From Marinobacter sp. ANT_B65 (lineage in GTDB: Bacteria; Pseudomonadota; Gammaproteobacteria; Pseudomonadales; Oleiphilaceae): a DNA stretch of 64,000 nucleotides. The position numbers and the translations under genes are program-made. The stretch is taken from assembly GCF_002407605.1 (NCBI RefSeq), contig NZ_NXGV01000001.1, positions 372,643-436,642 of the forward strand. The letters run 5' to 3'. Below the pieces are notes generated by a model. The model was given only the letters and a program-made list of their open reading frames with translations. It was not told the origin of the DNA and made no database searches. Shown one piece after another: positions 18,667 to 29,356 of the stretch. The stretch's first letter is position 1. Every line of letters starts with the position of its first letter.

Positions 18667-20024
18667 GACTGACAGAACGGTTGCGCCGGCTCCCTATTGC
18701 TACGCGTATGCTGGTATCGGCGCTGGTTCTGGTGTTGTTGGTTTTACCCGCAGCCGGGGTTCTTTTATCGTGGAATTTCAGGGAGGCGGTGAATACGGCC
18801 TTCAACGAACGGCTGGAATCCCTGCTCAATGTTGTGATTGCCGGGGTCAGTTACGATGTCCGGCAGGATGCTCTGGTGACTAGCCGGCAGCTGGGCGATT
18901 CACGCTTTGACCAGGTGTTCTCGGGATGGTACTGGCAGGTCAGTGATGGCAGTGAGCGGGTACTTACTTCGCGCTCACTCTGGGATCAGAGGCTCGTGGT
19001 CTCCAATGAGCCCGGTATGGCTTTTCGCAGGATTACCGGCCCCAGGGACAAGCCCTTACAGTTGCTGGAGCGGGATATCCGGCTTCCCGGGTTTGATGGT
19101 GTTCTGCATGTGCAGGTTGCCGCTGATCTGGGTGAAGTAGAGGCGCAGGTTGCCCGGTTCCAGACTTTGTTGTGGCTGTCGATGATGACTCTCGGCGGCT
19201 TGCTCATCGTTCTTACCGGATTGCAGATCCGCTGGGGGCTGGCACCCTTGCGCCGTATTGAACAAAGCCTGAAGGCGGTTGAGCAGGGCCGGCAGTCATC
19301 TGTGGAAACCGGCTTGCCCAGCGAACTAAACCGGTTGGCTGAAGCGATCAATACCGTACTGGAAAGGGATCAGCGTTTGATTGCACGGGGCAGGACTGCA
19401 GCTGGTAATCTGGCTCATGCTATGAAAACACCGGTTGCAGTGCTGACCACCCTTGCGGAACGCTTGCCGGAAGAACAGCAAATGGCAATGCGGTCAGAGC
19501 TGAAGCGTCTGGACGAAGCGGTAAGGCACCATCTTGCCCGTGCTTCTGCGGCAGGGCCTGTAGCCCTGGGAGCCGAGCAGGATATTGTGGCGGTGCTCAA
19601 GCCAGTAATTGAGGGTGTCCGGCGCCTGGCCGGCAGGCGAAATCTGGTATTTCGAAGTGAATTGCCGCCGCTGCTCCGGGTAAGGATCGACGCTCAGGAC
19701 TTGCAGGAAATTGTGGGAAATCTGCTGGAAAATGCGATCAACTGGGCCCAAAGCTCCTTTAGCCTGACGGGTACTGTTGAAGGCAGCCTGCTGTTGCTCA
19801 GTGTATCTGACGACGGGCCGGGCATGTCGCCGGAAACCCGCCAGGAGGCACTGAGCCGGGGAGGTCGCCTGGATGAAGCAAGATCCGGTTCCGGGCTGGG
19901 GCTGGCAATTGTCGCAGAACTGGCCGCTTTGCACGGTGGCAGCCTGAGGCTGGACAGCAGCACTGAAGGCGGTTTGCTTGCCGAGGTCACTATACCTCTG
20001 ACACGACCGCCATCAGGAGGCTGA
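18663..20024 (+). CDS. Membrane sensor histidine kinase
   Basis: 453 residues. Membrane helices at about 15-37 and 168-188 enclose a periplasmic sensor of about 130 residues, and HAMP-like sequence follows. The phosphoacceptor is His252 in LAHAMKTPVAVL, a PhoQ/QseC-like H-box. ATP-binding motifs are NLLENAINWA (N box), DDGPGMS (G1) and GSGLGLAIV (G2). The cognate regulator overlaps upstream. The 3' end overlaps the convergent spoVR-like gene by 12 bases. Confidence 0.93.
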   Translation: MRLTERLRRLPIATRMLVSALVLVLLVLPAAGVLLSWNFREAVNTAFNERLESLLNVVIAGVSYDVRQDALVTSRQLGDSRFDQVFSGWYWQVSDGSERVLTSRSLWDQRLVVSNEPGMAFRRITGPRDKPLQLLERDIRLPGFDGVLHVQVAADLGEVEAQVARFQTLLWLSMMTLGGLLIVLTGLQIRWGLAPLRRIEQSLKAVEQGRQSSVETGLPSELNRLAEAINTVLERDQRLIARGRTAAGNLAHAMKTPVAVLTTLAERLPEEQQMAMRSELKRLDEAVRHHLARASAAGPVALGAEQDIVAVLKPVIEGVRRLAGRRNLVFRSELPPLLRVRIDAQDLQEIVGNLLENAINWAQSSFSLTGTVEGSLLLLSVSDDGPGMSPETRQEALSRGGRLDEARSGSGLGLAIVAELAALHGGSLRLDSSTEGGLLAEVTIPLTRPPSGG

Positions 20025-21572
20025 CGGCGGTTTCTGCGGGCAGTGGTACTCGCCCTTCAGTGTGCCTTCGTCGACGCTTTCAAGATGCACATCAAAGCCC
20101 CAAAGCCTGTGCGCATGGCGCAGAACTTCTTCCGTATCCTTGCCCAGTGGCACCCTGTCTACGGGAACATGCCTGAGCGTCAGCGAGCGATCTCCGCGCA
20201 CATCCACGTTCCACACCTGAATGTTGGGGTCCCGGTAGCTGAGATTGTACTGGCGGGCCAGCTTCTCCCGAAGCTCCCGATAACCCGGCTCATCGTGGAT
20301 GGCGCTTACCTTGTAACTGTCTTCCTGATCATCGTCCTCAATGGCAAACAGTTTCAGATCACGCATGACTTTTGGTGACAGGAACTGCTGGATAAAGCTC
20401 TCGTCCTTGAAGTTGCCCATGGCAAAATGCAGGGTTTTTAGCCAGTCAGAGCCGGCAATGTCGGGGAACCACTCGCGATCTTCGTCGGTGGGTGACTCAC
20501 AGATCCGGCGCAGGTCGGTGAAGATGGAGAACCCCAGAGTGTATGGATTGATACCGGAATACCATGGGCTGTTAAACGGAGGCTGATACACCACGGCGGT
20601 ATGGCTTTGCAGGAACTCCAGCATGAAGCCGTCTGTTACCAGGCCTTTCTCATACATCCTGTTGAGCAGGGTGTAGTGCCAGAAAGTGGCCCATCCTTCG
20701 TTCATTACCTGTGTCTGGCGCTGCGGATAGAAGTACTGGGCCAGCTTGCGCACAATCCGGATGACCTCCCTTTGCCAGGTCTCTAGCAGGGGGGCATTTT
20801 TCTCCATGAAATACAGAATGTTTTCCTGGGGTTCTTCCGGGTAGCGTTGCTTGCGGTTTGCAGGGTCTTCGTCGTTGTCTGGTTTAGGAATGGTGCGCCA
20901 GAGATCGTTCACCCGGCGCTGCAGGTATTCCTCCCGTTCCTCCTGACGCAGTGCCTCCTTTTCCGCAGAAATCGGAGCGGGTCGTTTGTAGCGGTCAACG
21001 CCGTGATTCATCAGCGCATGACAGGAGTCCAGTATTTCCTCAACCGCATCTACACCATGGCGTTGCTCACAGTCAGAAATATAATTCCGGGCAAACACCA
21101 GATAATCGATAATGGCGCTGGCATCTGTCCAGGTGCGGAACAGGTAATTGCCTTTGAAGAACGAGTTGTGACCATAGCATGCGTGGGCAATGACCAGAGC
21201 CTGCATTGGCAGGGTGTTCTCTTCCATCAGATAGGCAATGCAGGGGTCGGAGTTGATTACGATTTCATAGGCAAGGCCCATCTGCCCGCGCTGATAACCT
21301 TTGGAAGTGCTGAGGAACTGCTTGCCGAACGACCAGTGGTTATAGCCTACTGGCATGCCAACAGAGCTGTAGGCGTCCATCATCTGCTCGGCACTGATCA
21401 CTTCAACCTGATTCGGGTAGGTATCCAGACCGAACTCGGCCGCGCATTTTGCAATTTCCTCATCGTACTGGCGGATCAGATCGAACGTCCATTCCGAGCC
21501 AGTGGATACGGGTACACGTGGCGCAGGGACCTGGCTGCCCTGAGTGGCAGAATGACCGGGTATATTGCTCAT
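20013..21572 (-). CDS. SpoVR family protein (YcgB-like)
   Basis: 519 residues, full length for the SpoVR/YcgB family. Recognisable stretches are [41 protein letters not shown] and [10 protein letters not shown]. The biochemical role is unclear. In proteobacteria the family is co-regulated with PrkA and YeaH in stationary phase and starvation. It is the last gene of prkA-yeaH-spoVR and overlaps yeaH by four bases. Confidence 0.93.
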   Translation of the reverse strand: MSNIPGHSATQGSQVPAPRVPVSTGSEWTFDLIRQYDEEIAKCAAEFGLDTYPNQVEVISAEQMMDAYSSVGMPVGYNHWSFGKQFLSTSKGYQRGQMGLAYEIVINSDPCIAYLMEENTLPMQALVIAHACYGHNSFFKGNYLFRTWTDASAIIDYLVFARNYISDCEQRHGVDAVEEILDSCHALMNHGVDRYKRPAPISAEKEALRQEEREEYLQRRVNDLWRTIPKPDNDEDPANRKQRYPEEPQENILYFMEKNAPLLETWQREVIRIVRKLAQYFYPQRQTQVMNEGWATFWHYTLLNRMYEKGLVTDGFMLEFLQSHTAVVYQPPFNSPWYSGINPYTLGFSIFTDLRRICESPTDEDREWFPDIAGSDWLKTLHFAMGNFKDESFIQQFLSPKVMRDLKLFAIEDDDQEDSYKVSAIHDEPGYRELREKLARQYNLSYRDPNIQVWNVDVRGDRSLTLRHVPVDRVPLGKDTEEVLRHAHRLWGFDVHLESVDEGTLKGEYHCPQKPPSAS

Positions 21573-22864
21573 GCGGCTTTCCTCTCAAAAAGCTGCCGGA
21601 ATACCGGATAGATTTCGCTGGGATCAGCTATCTGCTGCTGAGCGAAGCTCTCTGGGAAACGTGCCTGCACCTGTTCATATTCGTGCCAGAGCATCTGGTG
21701 ATCCTGAGGCGTAATCTCCACATAGGCGAAATACTGCACCAGAGGCAGAATGCTTTCGGTAAGCAGCTTGCCACACACCGGAGAGTCGTCGTTCCAGTTG
21801 TCGCCATCGGAGGCCTGAGCCGCGTAGATGTTCCACTCCGCCGGAGAGTAGCGGGATTCGATGATTCTGTGCATCAGCTTCAGCGCGCTGGACACAATGG
21901 TTCCGCCGGTTTCCCGGGAATAGAAAAATTCCTCTTCGTCCACTTCCTTGGCACTGGTGTGGTGACGTATGAAAACCACGTCGATTTTTTTATAGTTCTT
22001 TTTCAGGAACAGGTACAGCAACAGGAAAAAGCGCTTGGCTGTATCTTTGTGCATCTGGGTCATGGAGCCGGATACGTCCATCAGGCAAAACATAACAGCG
22101 CTGGTTGCCGGTTTGGGCTGCTTCAGGTGCTGGCGGTAGCGCAGATCAATTTCATCGATGAACGGAATTCGCTTCACATTAGCTTTCAGCCGCGCTATTT
22201 CGTCTTCCAGTGCCTTGATCTGGTCTTCATGACTGAATGCCGCATCCAGTTCCTCAGGTGCCGCTTTGAGGGCTGCGAGCTGTTCCTCCATCTCGCGTAT
22301 TTTCTTCCTGCGAGCTCCACCCAGGCCCAGGCGGCGGGCGTGGGCACCGCGTAATGAACGCACTACGTCCAGTTTGGCGGGCACTCCCTGGGTACTGAAC
22401 CCGGAACGTACATAGTTAAAGGTTTCTGTGTCCTTGAGCTTTTTACGGACGAGGTTCGGGAGTTCCAGATCATCAAACAGAAAATTCAGAAACTCTTCCT
22501 GAGTAATCTGGAAGGCAAACTCATCCATGCCTTCACCATCCGGGCTGGCCTGCCCTTGCCCCTGGCCCTGGCCGCCACCACCTTCGGGCCTGGGTAGCCG
22601 GTCGCCAGCTACAAATTCCTGATTGCCCGGGTGCACCATTTCACGATGCCCACCCTGGCCGTGATGGAATACAGGCTCATCAATATCCCGTGAAGGAATA
22701 CTGACCTTTTCCCCATGTTCGAGATCGGTTATCGAACGCCGGTGTACCGCATCCGAAACCGCCTTTTTGATATGGTGCCGGTAGCGGCGTAAAAACCGCT
22801 CCCGGTTCACCGCACTCTTGTTTTTTCCGTTCAGCCGTCGGTCGACGATGTGGGTCATGCCCAT
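21569..22864 (-). CDS. yeaH: YeaH/DUF444 family von Willebrand factor A protein
   Basis: 431 residues. The N-terminal [26 protein letters not shown] is shared with YeaH (broken here only by length). A Gly/Gln-rich linker lies near residues 95-108. A coiled coil around 185-225 precedes a C-terminal VWA domain with MIDAS motif DVSGSM. It is ATG-started with AGGAG upstream. It is thought to act with the PrkA kinase in starvation adaptation. It sits between prkA and spoVR, overlapping the latter. Confidence 0.93.
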   Translation of the reverse strand: MGMTHIVDRRLNGKNKSAVNRERFLRRYRHHIKKAVSDAVHRRSITDLEHGEKVSIPSRDIDEPVFHHGQGGHREMVHPGNQEFVAGDRLPRPEGGGGQGQGQGQASPDGEGMDEFAFQITQEEFLNFLFDDLELPNLVRKKLKDTETFNYVRSGFSTQGVPAKLDVVRSLRGAHARRLGLGGARRKKIREMEEQLAALKAAPEELDAAFSHEDQIKALEDEIARLKANVKRIPFIDEIDLRYRQHLKQPKPATSAVMFCLMDVSGSMTQMHKDTAKRFFLLLYLFLKKNYKKIDVVFIRHHTSAKEVDEEEFFYSRETGGTIVSSALKLMHRIIESRYSPAEWNIYAAQASDGDNWNDDSPVCGKLLTESILPLVQYFAYVEITPQDHQMLWHEYEQVQARFPESFAQQQIADPSEIYPVFRQLFERKAA

Positions 22865-22893
22865 AATTTATACTCCTGCAAATCCGGGTTCTG

Positions 22894-24816
22894 CTAGTGA
22901 GACTTGCGAACTCGCAGGTACCACTCTGCCAGCAGACGCACCTGCTTCTCTGTGTAACCCCGGTCGACCATGCGTTCAACGAACTGTTTGTGCTTGTTCT
23001 GATCTTCCTGGCTGGCTTTGGGGTTGAATGAAATAACCGGCAGCAGGTCTTCCGTATTGGAGAACATTTTCTTCTCGATCACGCTGCGCAGTTTTTCGTA
23101 GCTCAGCCAGGACGGATTCTGGCCCTGGTTGTTAGCCCTGGCCCGCAGCACAAAGTTGACCACCTCGTTGCGGAAGTCCTTGGGATTGCTGATGCCAGCC
23201 GGCTTTTCGATTTTCTCAAGCTCTTCATTGATTGAAGACCTGTCAAGAATTTCACCGGTTTCCGGATCCCTGAACTCCTGATCCTGAATCCACAGATCAG
23301 CATAGGTTACGTAGCGGTCGAACAGGTTCTGGCCGTATTCGCTGTAGCTTTCCAGATAGGCTGTCTGGATTTCCTTGCCGATGAACTGAACATAGTGCGG
23401 CGCCAGAAATTCTTTGATGAAGCGCAGATAACGCTCCTGGATTTCCGGAGCAAACTGCTCCTGCTCAATCTGCTTTTCAATCACGTAAAGCAGATGCACA
23501 GGGTTGGCGGCCACTTCTGTTGTATCAAAGTTGAACACCTTGGAGAGAATCTTGAACGCAAACCGGGTAGATAACCCGTCCATGCCTTCATTAACCCCAG
23601 CGGCGTCCCTGTACTCCTGAATGGATTTGGCTTTGGGATCTGTGTCTTTTATGTTCTGGCCATCGTAGACCCGCATTTTGGAGAAAATACTGGAGTTTTC
23701 CGGTTCCTTGATGCGTGAAAGCACCGAAAACTGGGCCAGCATGTCGAGTGTGTCCGGAGCACAGGGTGAACCAGCCAGAGAGCTGTTTTTCAGCAGCTTT
23801 TTGTAGATCTCGATTTCTTCCGTCACGCGCACGCAATAGGGAACCTTGACGATATAAACCCGGTCAAGGAATGCCTCGTTGTGCTTGTTGTTGCGGAAGG
23901 TCTGCCATTCCGATTCGTTGGAGTGGGCAAGAATCACGCCGTCAAACGGTACAGATCCCATGCCCTCTGTGGTGTTGTAGTTACCTTCCTGAGTAGCCGT
24001 CAGCAGGGGGTGCAGCACCTTGATGGGCGCTTTGAACATTTCCACAAACTCCATCAGCCCCTGATTGGCTTTGCACAGGCCGCCACTGAAACTGTAGGCA
24101 TCCGGGTCATCCTGGGAATAGTCTTCCAGCATGCGGATGTTTACCTTGCCCACCAGAGCCGAAATATCCTGGTTGTTGTCGTCCCCCGGCTCGGTTTTGG
24201 ATACAGCTATCTGATCCAGAACCGAGGGATATTTTTTTACAACCCGGAACTGGCTGATGTCGCCGCCATATTCATGCAGGCGCTTTACGGCCCAGGGCGA
24301 CATGATGGATTTCAGGTAGCGGGAGGCAATGCCAAATTCTTCTTCCAGAATGGCTGCGTCTTCGCCGGGATCAAAAAGTGCCAGAGGTGATTCGTTTACC
24401 GGAGAACCCTTGATCGCGTAGAAGGGTACCTTCTGCATCAGGTACTTGAGCTTTTCTGCCAGTGACGACTTGCCACCGCCAACAGGCCCCAGCAGGTATA
24501 GAATCTGTTTCTTTTCTTCCAGGCCCTGGGCTGCATGCCGGTAAAACGACACTATATTCTCCACGGCTTCTTCCATGCCGTAGAATTCTGCAAACTCCGG
24601 GTATCGTTTGATGATTTTGTTGGAAAATATGCGTGACAGGCGGGTGTCACGGGAGGTATCGACAAGTTCGGGTTCGCCGATGGCAATCAGTAATCGTTCT
24701 GCGGCCGTTGCGTAGGCCGTGGGATCCTTTTTACAGATATCGAGGTATTCTTCGAGACTGTACTCTTCTTCCTGGGTGCTTTCATACCGGTTTTTGAACT
24801 GCTGCAGTATGTTCAT
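22894..24816 (-). CDS. PrkA family serine protein kinase (YeaG-like)
   Basis: 640 residues, the usual length. The N-terminal AAA-type ATPase domain has Walker A GPVGGGKSS at 110-118. The C-terminal PrkA kinase-like domain is full length and ends EWYLRVRKSH. Family members (YeaG, PrkA) are stress-induced kinases, and protease activity has also been reported for some. First gene of the prkA-yeaH-spoVR block, 29 bases before yeaH. A 238-base gap upstream presumably holds its promoter; I could not identify one confidently. Confidence 0.95.
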   Translation of the reverse strand: MNILQQFKNRYESTQEEEYSLEEYLDICKKDPTAYATAAERLLIAIGEPELVDTSRDTRLSRIFSNKIIKRYPEFAEFYGMEEAVENIVSFYRHAAQGLEEKKQILYLLGPVGGGKSSLAEKLKYLMQKVPFYAIKGSPVNESPLALFDPGEDAAILEEEFGIASRYLKSIMSPWAVKRLHEYGGDISQFRVVKKYPSVLDQIAVSKTEPGDDNNQDISALVGKVNIRMLEDYSQDDPDAYSFSGGLCKANQGLMEFVEMFKAPIKVLHPLLTATQEGNYNTTEGMGSVPFDGVILAHSNESEWQTFRNNKHNEAFLDRVYIVKVPYCVRVTEEIEIYKKLLKNSSLAGSPCAPDTLDMLAQFSVLSRIKEPENSSIFSKMRVYDGQNIKDTDPKAKSIQEYRDAAGVNEGMDGLSTRFAFKILSKVFNFDTTEVAANPVHLLYVIEKQIEQEQFAPEIQERYLRFIKEFLAPHYVQFIGKEIQTAYLESYSEYGQNLFDRYVTYADLWIQDQEFRDPETGEILDRSSINEELEKIEKPAGISNPKDFRNEVVNFVLRARANNQGQNPSWLSYEKLRSVIEKKMFSNTEDLLPVISFNPKASQEDQNKHKQFVERMVDRGYTEKQVRLLAEWYLRVRKSH

Positions 24817-25054
24817 GGGTAGCCCCTCGCTCGCTGCTATTCAGTTTTTCAGTACACGCAATATCCCCGTTAAAGATACGGTCGCCATGCAGGCGAATCG
24901 CTTGTTGGTTAATGGGTGGAATGGTTTTTTCAGCCAGTCACGATCTGTGTCGGATTCCGGCCTGTTCAATCTGAGCTTAGTTCACGGTCATCAGATTGGA
25001 CAGGCAGCGAATGGTTAAGGTTCATTAAATAATGTTACCGGCCGGGCTCCGGAA

Positions 25055-25708
25055 CTAGCGTTTTGTGAGCCGGAATACGCTCTCTGTAGCGCCGATCAGG
25101 CCTTTGCGTTTAGTGAACATGTGATCACTGGGGAGGGTGTTGGTAAGGATGTGCTCAATATCATAGTCAGCAGAATAGAGCTCCCGGACTTCTTCATCGC
25201 TGACGTTGAACGGCGGTGGCGTGATTCTGGTTTTGTAGTCCAGAGTAATAAGCAGGATTCTGGTGCCCTCGGGAAGAATTGCCGTAAGATGCTCTACGTA
25301 ATCTTTGCGCATGGGCTGGGGAAGGGCGATGAGAGCCGCCCGGTCATACACCAGACGGATATGTTTGAGATCATCGGGGGCCAGTTGGAAGAAGTCGCCG
25401 GACCAGAGTTCCAGGTTATCATGCCGGAATGTTGTGAAAGGCTCGCCCGGATGAACCATGGCTTTTTCGCCAGCTTCTTCAAAGAAATCCTTGCAGGCGA
25501 TTTCGCTCAGTTCCACGCCCAGGACAGGGTGCCCGCGGTCATTCAGCCACCACATATCGTGAGCTTTACCGCATAGCGGGACAAATACGCTTTCAGTGCC
25601 ACCGCCGGACAGTTCTGGCCAGTGGTCATGAAGATACTGATTGACGGTGCCTTCGTGGAAGCCAATTTCTTTTTTGCTCCAGCGCTCGTGCCAGAATTCG
25701 TGTTCCAT
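25055..25708 (-). CDS. tpm: Thiopurine S-methyltransferase (TPMT) family protein
   Basis: 217 residues. It has the N-terminal FWHERWSKKEIGFHEG of bacterial TPMT, SAM-binding FVPLCGKAHDMWWL and VYDRAALIALP. Bacterial members methylate thiopurines and, in some cases, selenium or tellurium oxyanions. Cytosolic. It stands alone, divergent from the dehydrogenase gene across 75 bases. Confidence 0.94.
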   Translation of the reverse strand: MEHEFWHERWSKKEIGFHEGTVNQYLHDHWPELSGGGTESVFVPLCGKAHDMWWLNDRGHPVLGVELSEIACKDFFEEAGEKAMVHPGEPFTTFRHDNLELWSGDFFQLAPDDLKHIRLVYDRAALIALPQPMRKDYVEHLTAILPEGTRILLITLDYKTRITPPPFNVSDEEVRELYSADYDIEHILTNTLPSDHMFTKRKGLIGATESVFRLTKR

Positions 25709-25783
25709 GTTTCCGCTCTCTTGTATTTGGACGTTTAATTCAGTCTACCTTAATCTCGTGCAGTATTGATGAAGGAGAAAAGT

Positions 25784-26719
25784 ATGAAAGCTGTGTTTCT
25801 TGATACGGCCACGCTTGGCCAGGATATTGATCTTGCTCCGCTTGAGAGTGTTACCGGCACCCTGGTGAAATATGATGCAACCTCAGCAGACCAGGTAGCG
25901 GAGCGGATTCGTGGCTTTGATACCCTGCTGGTTAACAAGGTTGTACTTGGACGGGAGCATTTTGAGAATTGCCCGGAGCTGAAAACCATTGCTGTGGTGG
26001 CCACAGGACTGAACAATATCGATCAGGCGGCGGCGAAAGAGCACGGCATCCGCGTGCTGAATGTGCTGAATTACGGCCGCTCAACGGTGGCGCAGCACAC
26101 TATGGCTCTGATGCTGGCACTGGCAACCCGTCTGCTGGATTACGATCGTGATGTCCGGGCCGGGCGCTGGGCTGAAAGTGACATGTTCTGCCTGATGAAT
26201 CACCCGATCATGGAGCTGGAAGGCCGCACTCTGGGTATTGTCGGTTACGGAGATCTCGGTCAGGGTGTTGCCGAAAGGGCCAGGGCCTTCGGCATGAACA
26301 TACTGCTGGGCGCCCGCCCGGGGCAGGAGCCGGGAGAGGTGGGCGGATATCCCAGAATCCCGCTGGATGAGCTTTTGCCGCAGGTGGATGTTCTTTCTCT
26401 CCATTGTCTGCTTACAGATGAAACCCGCAACATGATCAGTACCCGAGAGTTGCAGATGATGAAACCGGACGCTCTGCTGATTAATACCAGCCGTGGTGGG
26501 CTGGTGGATGAAGATGCCCTTGCAACGGCACTGCGCGCAGGCATTATTGGTGGTGCGGGGTTTGATGTGCTGACTGAAGAACCTCCGCGCAGGGGCAACC
26601 CTCTGCTGGCAGGTGATATCCCGAACCTCATCATTACCCCGCACTCTGCCTGGGCAAGCCGTGAGGCGAGGCAGCGGATTGTGGAAATTACAGCGCGAAA
26701 TCTTGCTTCTGTTTCCTGA
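25784..26719 (+). CDS. D-2-hydroxyacid dehydrogenase (NAD-dependent)
   Basis: 311 residues from the ATG at 25784, six bases after GGAG. Alternative starts at 25766-25769 are upstream of that site. NAD-binding motif GIVGYGDLGQGVAERA lies in the central Rossmann domain. Catalytic Arg, Glu and His are expected in INTSRGGLVDE, TEEPP and TPHSAWAS. It resembles glycerate/hydroxypyruvate reductases, but the substrate is not certain. It is followed by a lipoprotein gene after 53 bases. Confidence 0.9.
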   Translation: MKAVFLDTATLGQDIDLAPLESVTGTLVKYDATSADQVAERIRGFDTLLVNKVVLGREHFENCPELKTIAVVATGLNNIDQAAAKEHGIRVLNVLNYGRSTVAQHTMALMLALATRLLDYDRDVRAGRWAESDMFCLMNHPIMELEGRTLGIVGYGDLGQGVAERARAFGMNILLGARPGQEPGEVGGYPRIPLDELLPQVDVLSLHCLLTDETRNMISTRELQMMKPDALLINTSRGGLVDEDALATALRAGIIGGAGFDVLTEEPPRRGNPLLAGDIPNLIITPHSAWASREARQRIVEITARNLASVS

Positions 26720-26772
26720 TGTGTCAGTGAGGAGCCCCTGGCAGAGGATGCCGGTTTGCAAGGAACTGTAGT

Positions 26773-28248
26773 TTGAAAAAAAACTGGAATGTGATTTTTG
26801 CAGCGATCTCGGTGATCCTTATCTCCGGGTGTTCGTCGTTCCAGCAGCGTGACCAGCTGGCCTCGTTTAATTCAGCTTACACAAGTGGTGACTACAATTC
26901 CGCGCTGAAGGCCATGAGCTTCGGCGGGTCTGAGAAGAAGCCGGTCGATTCCCGCAAACACTTGCTTGAATTACTGCATCAGGGTGAAATGTACCTGCTG
27001 ACGGGTCGTTATGATGACGCTGTTAAAGCGTATGACCTGGCCGAAGAGGGTATGAAATACCTGGATACTGAAGGGGCCCTTGCGAGTGCTACGGAAGGCT
27101 TGATGTCCGTTATGGTTAATGATTCAGTGCGGGACTATGAAGCGCTGATGTCTGAGGCTGTTCTGGTGAATACCTACAAAGGGCTGGCGTTTCTGGCTTC
27201 GGGCAATACGGAATACGCCCGGGTAGAGTTTAACCGGGCCGACGACCGGACCCGTCGCGCTGTTGATTTTTTCCGCAAGGAAATCGAAGAACAGCAGGCT
27301 GCCCTGAAACGGGATGCCCGGAGCGGGAACCAGAAAGCCCTGATGGTTCGCAACAGCCTTGACAACCGCAGTCTCCAGTCCGCTGTTAACAGTCAGTACG
27401 GCGCGCTTTCAGGCTGGTCTGTTTTCCCTGAATTCATCGTGCCTTCAAGTACCTATCTTCACGGTATCTACTTTCTTGCCAATGCTGAAGATAGCGCTGA
27501 TTATGAACGGGCGGCCACATCACTTTCCCGCGCTGCACAGATGACCCCGGAAAGCAGGGTACTGCAGGCTGATGCAGAACTGGCGACCCGTCTCGCCTCT
27601 GGCACACAGATACTGAAGGACCTGCCTCCCCAGGTATGGATTATTTATGAAAATGGCCTGGGGCCAGTACTGAAGGAGGTGCGGCTGGACGTACCCCTGT
27701 TCATTGTGCGTGGAACCCGGCAGGCGCCAGCTTATGTTGGTATCGCATTACCGGAGTATACTGAGCGCTCCGCTGTGCCTGGTGGTCTCGGTGTGGCCGA
27801 TGCCTCCGGTCAGGTGGTGCAGACTGAGAAAATCTCGGATATGGGCAAGGTTATCCGTACTGAGATGCAAGAGAGGTTTACGGGCATACTCGCGAGGGCT
27901 GTGGCGTCTGCGATAAGCAAAGCGATTCTCCAAAGCGAGGCTGCGGATCAGTTTGGCCCCTGGGGGCAGTTGTTTGCAGCGGCCTATGCTGCAGCAACAA
28001 CCCAGGCTGATCTGCGCAGTTGGCAGGGACTTCCTGACCACTGGGAGGCAACGCGCATCAGTCGTCCGGAGAACGGAAAGATAACCTTGCTGGATCACCG
28101 GGGAGACGTATTGGGTAACCTGGATATACCACAACAAGCATTCACACTGGTTTATGTTAAGCGCCCGACGCTGAAGGCCCCGGCCACGGTGATCATGCTG
28201 GATTTGCAGGGGAAAACCGAAGCTACATTAACGCGCATGCCCGAATGA
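26773..28248 (+). CDS. COG3014-type TPR lipoprotein
   Basis: 491 residues with a TTG start at 26773, placed by AGGA eight bases upstream and by the lipoprotein signal that immediately follows (lipobox ISGC, Cys20). Helical tetratricopeptide-like repeats cover about residues 25-150. A distinct C-terminal domain contains AYVGIALPEYTERS and an Ala-rich helix. This family precedes ycfL and lpoB homologues in several gammaproteobacteria, as here. Function is unknown; a role in envelope or peptidoglycan assembly is inferred from the neighbours. Confidence 0.85.
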   Translation: MKKNWNVIFAAISVILISGCSSFQQRDQLASFNSAYTSGDYNSALKAMSFGGSEKKPVDSRKHLLELLHQGEMYLLTGRYDDAVKAYDLAEEGMKYLDTEGALASATEGLMSVMVNDSVRDYEALMSEAVLVNTYKGLAFLASGNTEYARVEFNRADDRTRRAVDFFRKEIEEQQAALKRDARSGNQKALMVRNSLDNRSLQSAVNSQYGALSGWSVFPEFIVPSSTYLHGIYFLANAEDSADYERAATSLSRAAQMTPESRVLQADAELATRLASGTQILKDLPPQVWIIYENGLGPVLKEVRLDVPLFIVRGTRQAPAYVGIALPEYTERSAVPGGLGVADASGQVVQTEKISDMGKVIRTEMQERFTGILARAVASAISKAILQSEAADQFGPWGQLFAAAYAAATTQADLRSWQGLPDHWEATRISRPENGKITLLDHRGDVLGNLDIPQQAFTLVYVKRPTLKAPATVIMLDLQGKTEATLTRMPE

Positions 28249-28310
28249 GGTGAGAAAACAGGTTGTTTACAGATTTTATCGTCAACATAGCTAGAGGCAG
28301 GACACACATT

Positions 28311-28700
28311 ATGAAAATACTTCTGTTGGCCAGCTTGCTGGTTCTTGGCCTGGCCGGTTGTGCCTCACAGCCGGAAACCCGCTCGTTGAGCGAGAGACAA
28401 AACCTGAAGGTAGATCCGGAAGTGGTCTACACCATGGCGGTTACCGAGCTCTTTGAGGAACGCCTGGTGCAATCCGACGGGAACAGCCTGCTGCATGTCC
28501 AGTTTGCGGTGGAAGCAAGATCAGACGCCGAGCTTGCGTGGAAAGTGACCTGGTTTGATGACAGTGGCATGGTTGTTAAAAGCGTTGGTGAGGGTTACCG
28601 GAAAGCAACTCTGCTGACCGGACAGGTGCGTTACTTCAGTGCCACGGCCCCGCATGCCCGCGTAACCAGTTACCAGTTGCACCTCCGTGAACCCAAATAG
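28311..28700 (+). CDS. YcfL family lipoprotein
   Basis: 129 residues from the ATG at 28311. A lipobox LAGC (Cys17) follows a short hydrophobic signal. The remainder is a small beta-rich DUF1425/YcfL domain (AWKVTWFDDSGMVVKSVGEGYR). In E. coli ycfL lies beside lpoB, and the same order is kept here. Periplasmic, probably outer-membrane anchored; specific role unknown. Confidence 0.85.
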   Translation: MKILLLASLLVLGLAGCASQPETRSLSERQNLKVDPEVVYTMAVTELFEERLVQSDGNSLLHVQFAVEARSDAELAWKVTWFDDSGMVVKSVGEGYRKATLLTGQVRYFSATAPHARVTSYQLHLREPK

Positions 28701-28712
28701 AAGGACGCTCCA

Positions 28713-29315
28713 ATGTTGATACGTGCCATTGCCATTTCGGCCAGCCTTGCTGTTATCGCCGGCTGTGCTGCCCCCGCCCGTTATATTGATCCGGCCGCCG
28801 ATGATGGCCCGGTCGCCATGACCATGGATTACAGGGATTTTGAAAAAGCGGCCTCGGATGCGGTTGAAGACATGCTGGCCAGCGGTGCGGTGAATAACCC
28901 GGACGGCGGTCGTTACGTCATGGTGGTCAGTCGTATTACCAACGACACCATGCAACGCATCGATACCGATCAGCTCACCAAGAAAATCCGCGTATCCCTT
29001 CTGCAGTCAGGAAAGGTTGTGACCACTACAGCGGTAGGCCTCAATGGCGCAGAAGATGAAATGACCATGAAGGCACGTGAATTGCGTGATTCCGGGGAAT
29101 TTGACCAGTCTGGTGTGCAGCGCAAAGGTACACTTCAGGCGCCTGACCTGAGTCTTTCCGGGAAAATTCTGCAGCGTAATCACAAGGTGGGTAAAGAACA
29201 GCAGGTAGAATATTACATCCAGTTGTCGCTGACAGATCTGGCATCCGGTCTGGCTGTCTGGGAAGGTGAAACGCCCATCATCAAACGTGGCCCTGACAGC
29301 TCCGTTTCCTGGTAG
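28713..29315 (+). CDS. lpoB: LpoB-like penicillin-binding protein activator lipoprotein
   Basis: LpoB is an outer-membrane lipoprotein that activates the peptidoglycan synthase PBP1b. 200 residues with a lipobox IAGC (Cys18). The LpoB core follows: MVVSRITNDTMQRIDTDQL, then KIRVSLLQSGKV and the C-terminal beta strands. It lacks the long Pro-rich linker found in enterobacterial LpoB. It is the third gene of the lipoprotein trio, 12 bases after ycfL. Confidence 0.88.
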   Translation: MLIRAIAISASLAVIAGCAAPARYIDPAADDGPVAMTMDYRDFEKAASDAVEDMLASGAVNNPDGGRYVMVVSRITNDTMQRIDTDQLTKKIRVSLLQSGKVVTTTAVGLNGAEDEMTMKARELRDSGEFDQSGVQRKGTLQAPDLSLSGKILQRNHKVGKEQQVEYYIQLSLTDLASGLAVWEGETPIIKRGPDSSVSW

Positions 29316-29356
29316 TCAGGGAAGAAGCTGTCAGCACTTTGTGTTAACCGGTGCGA

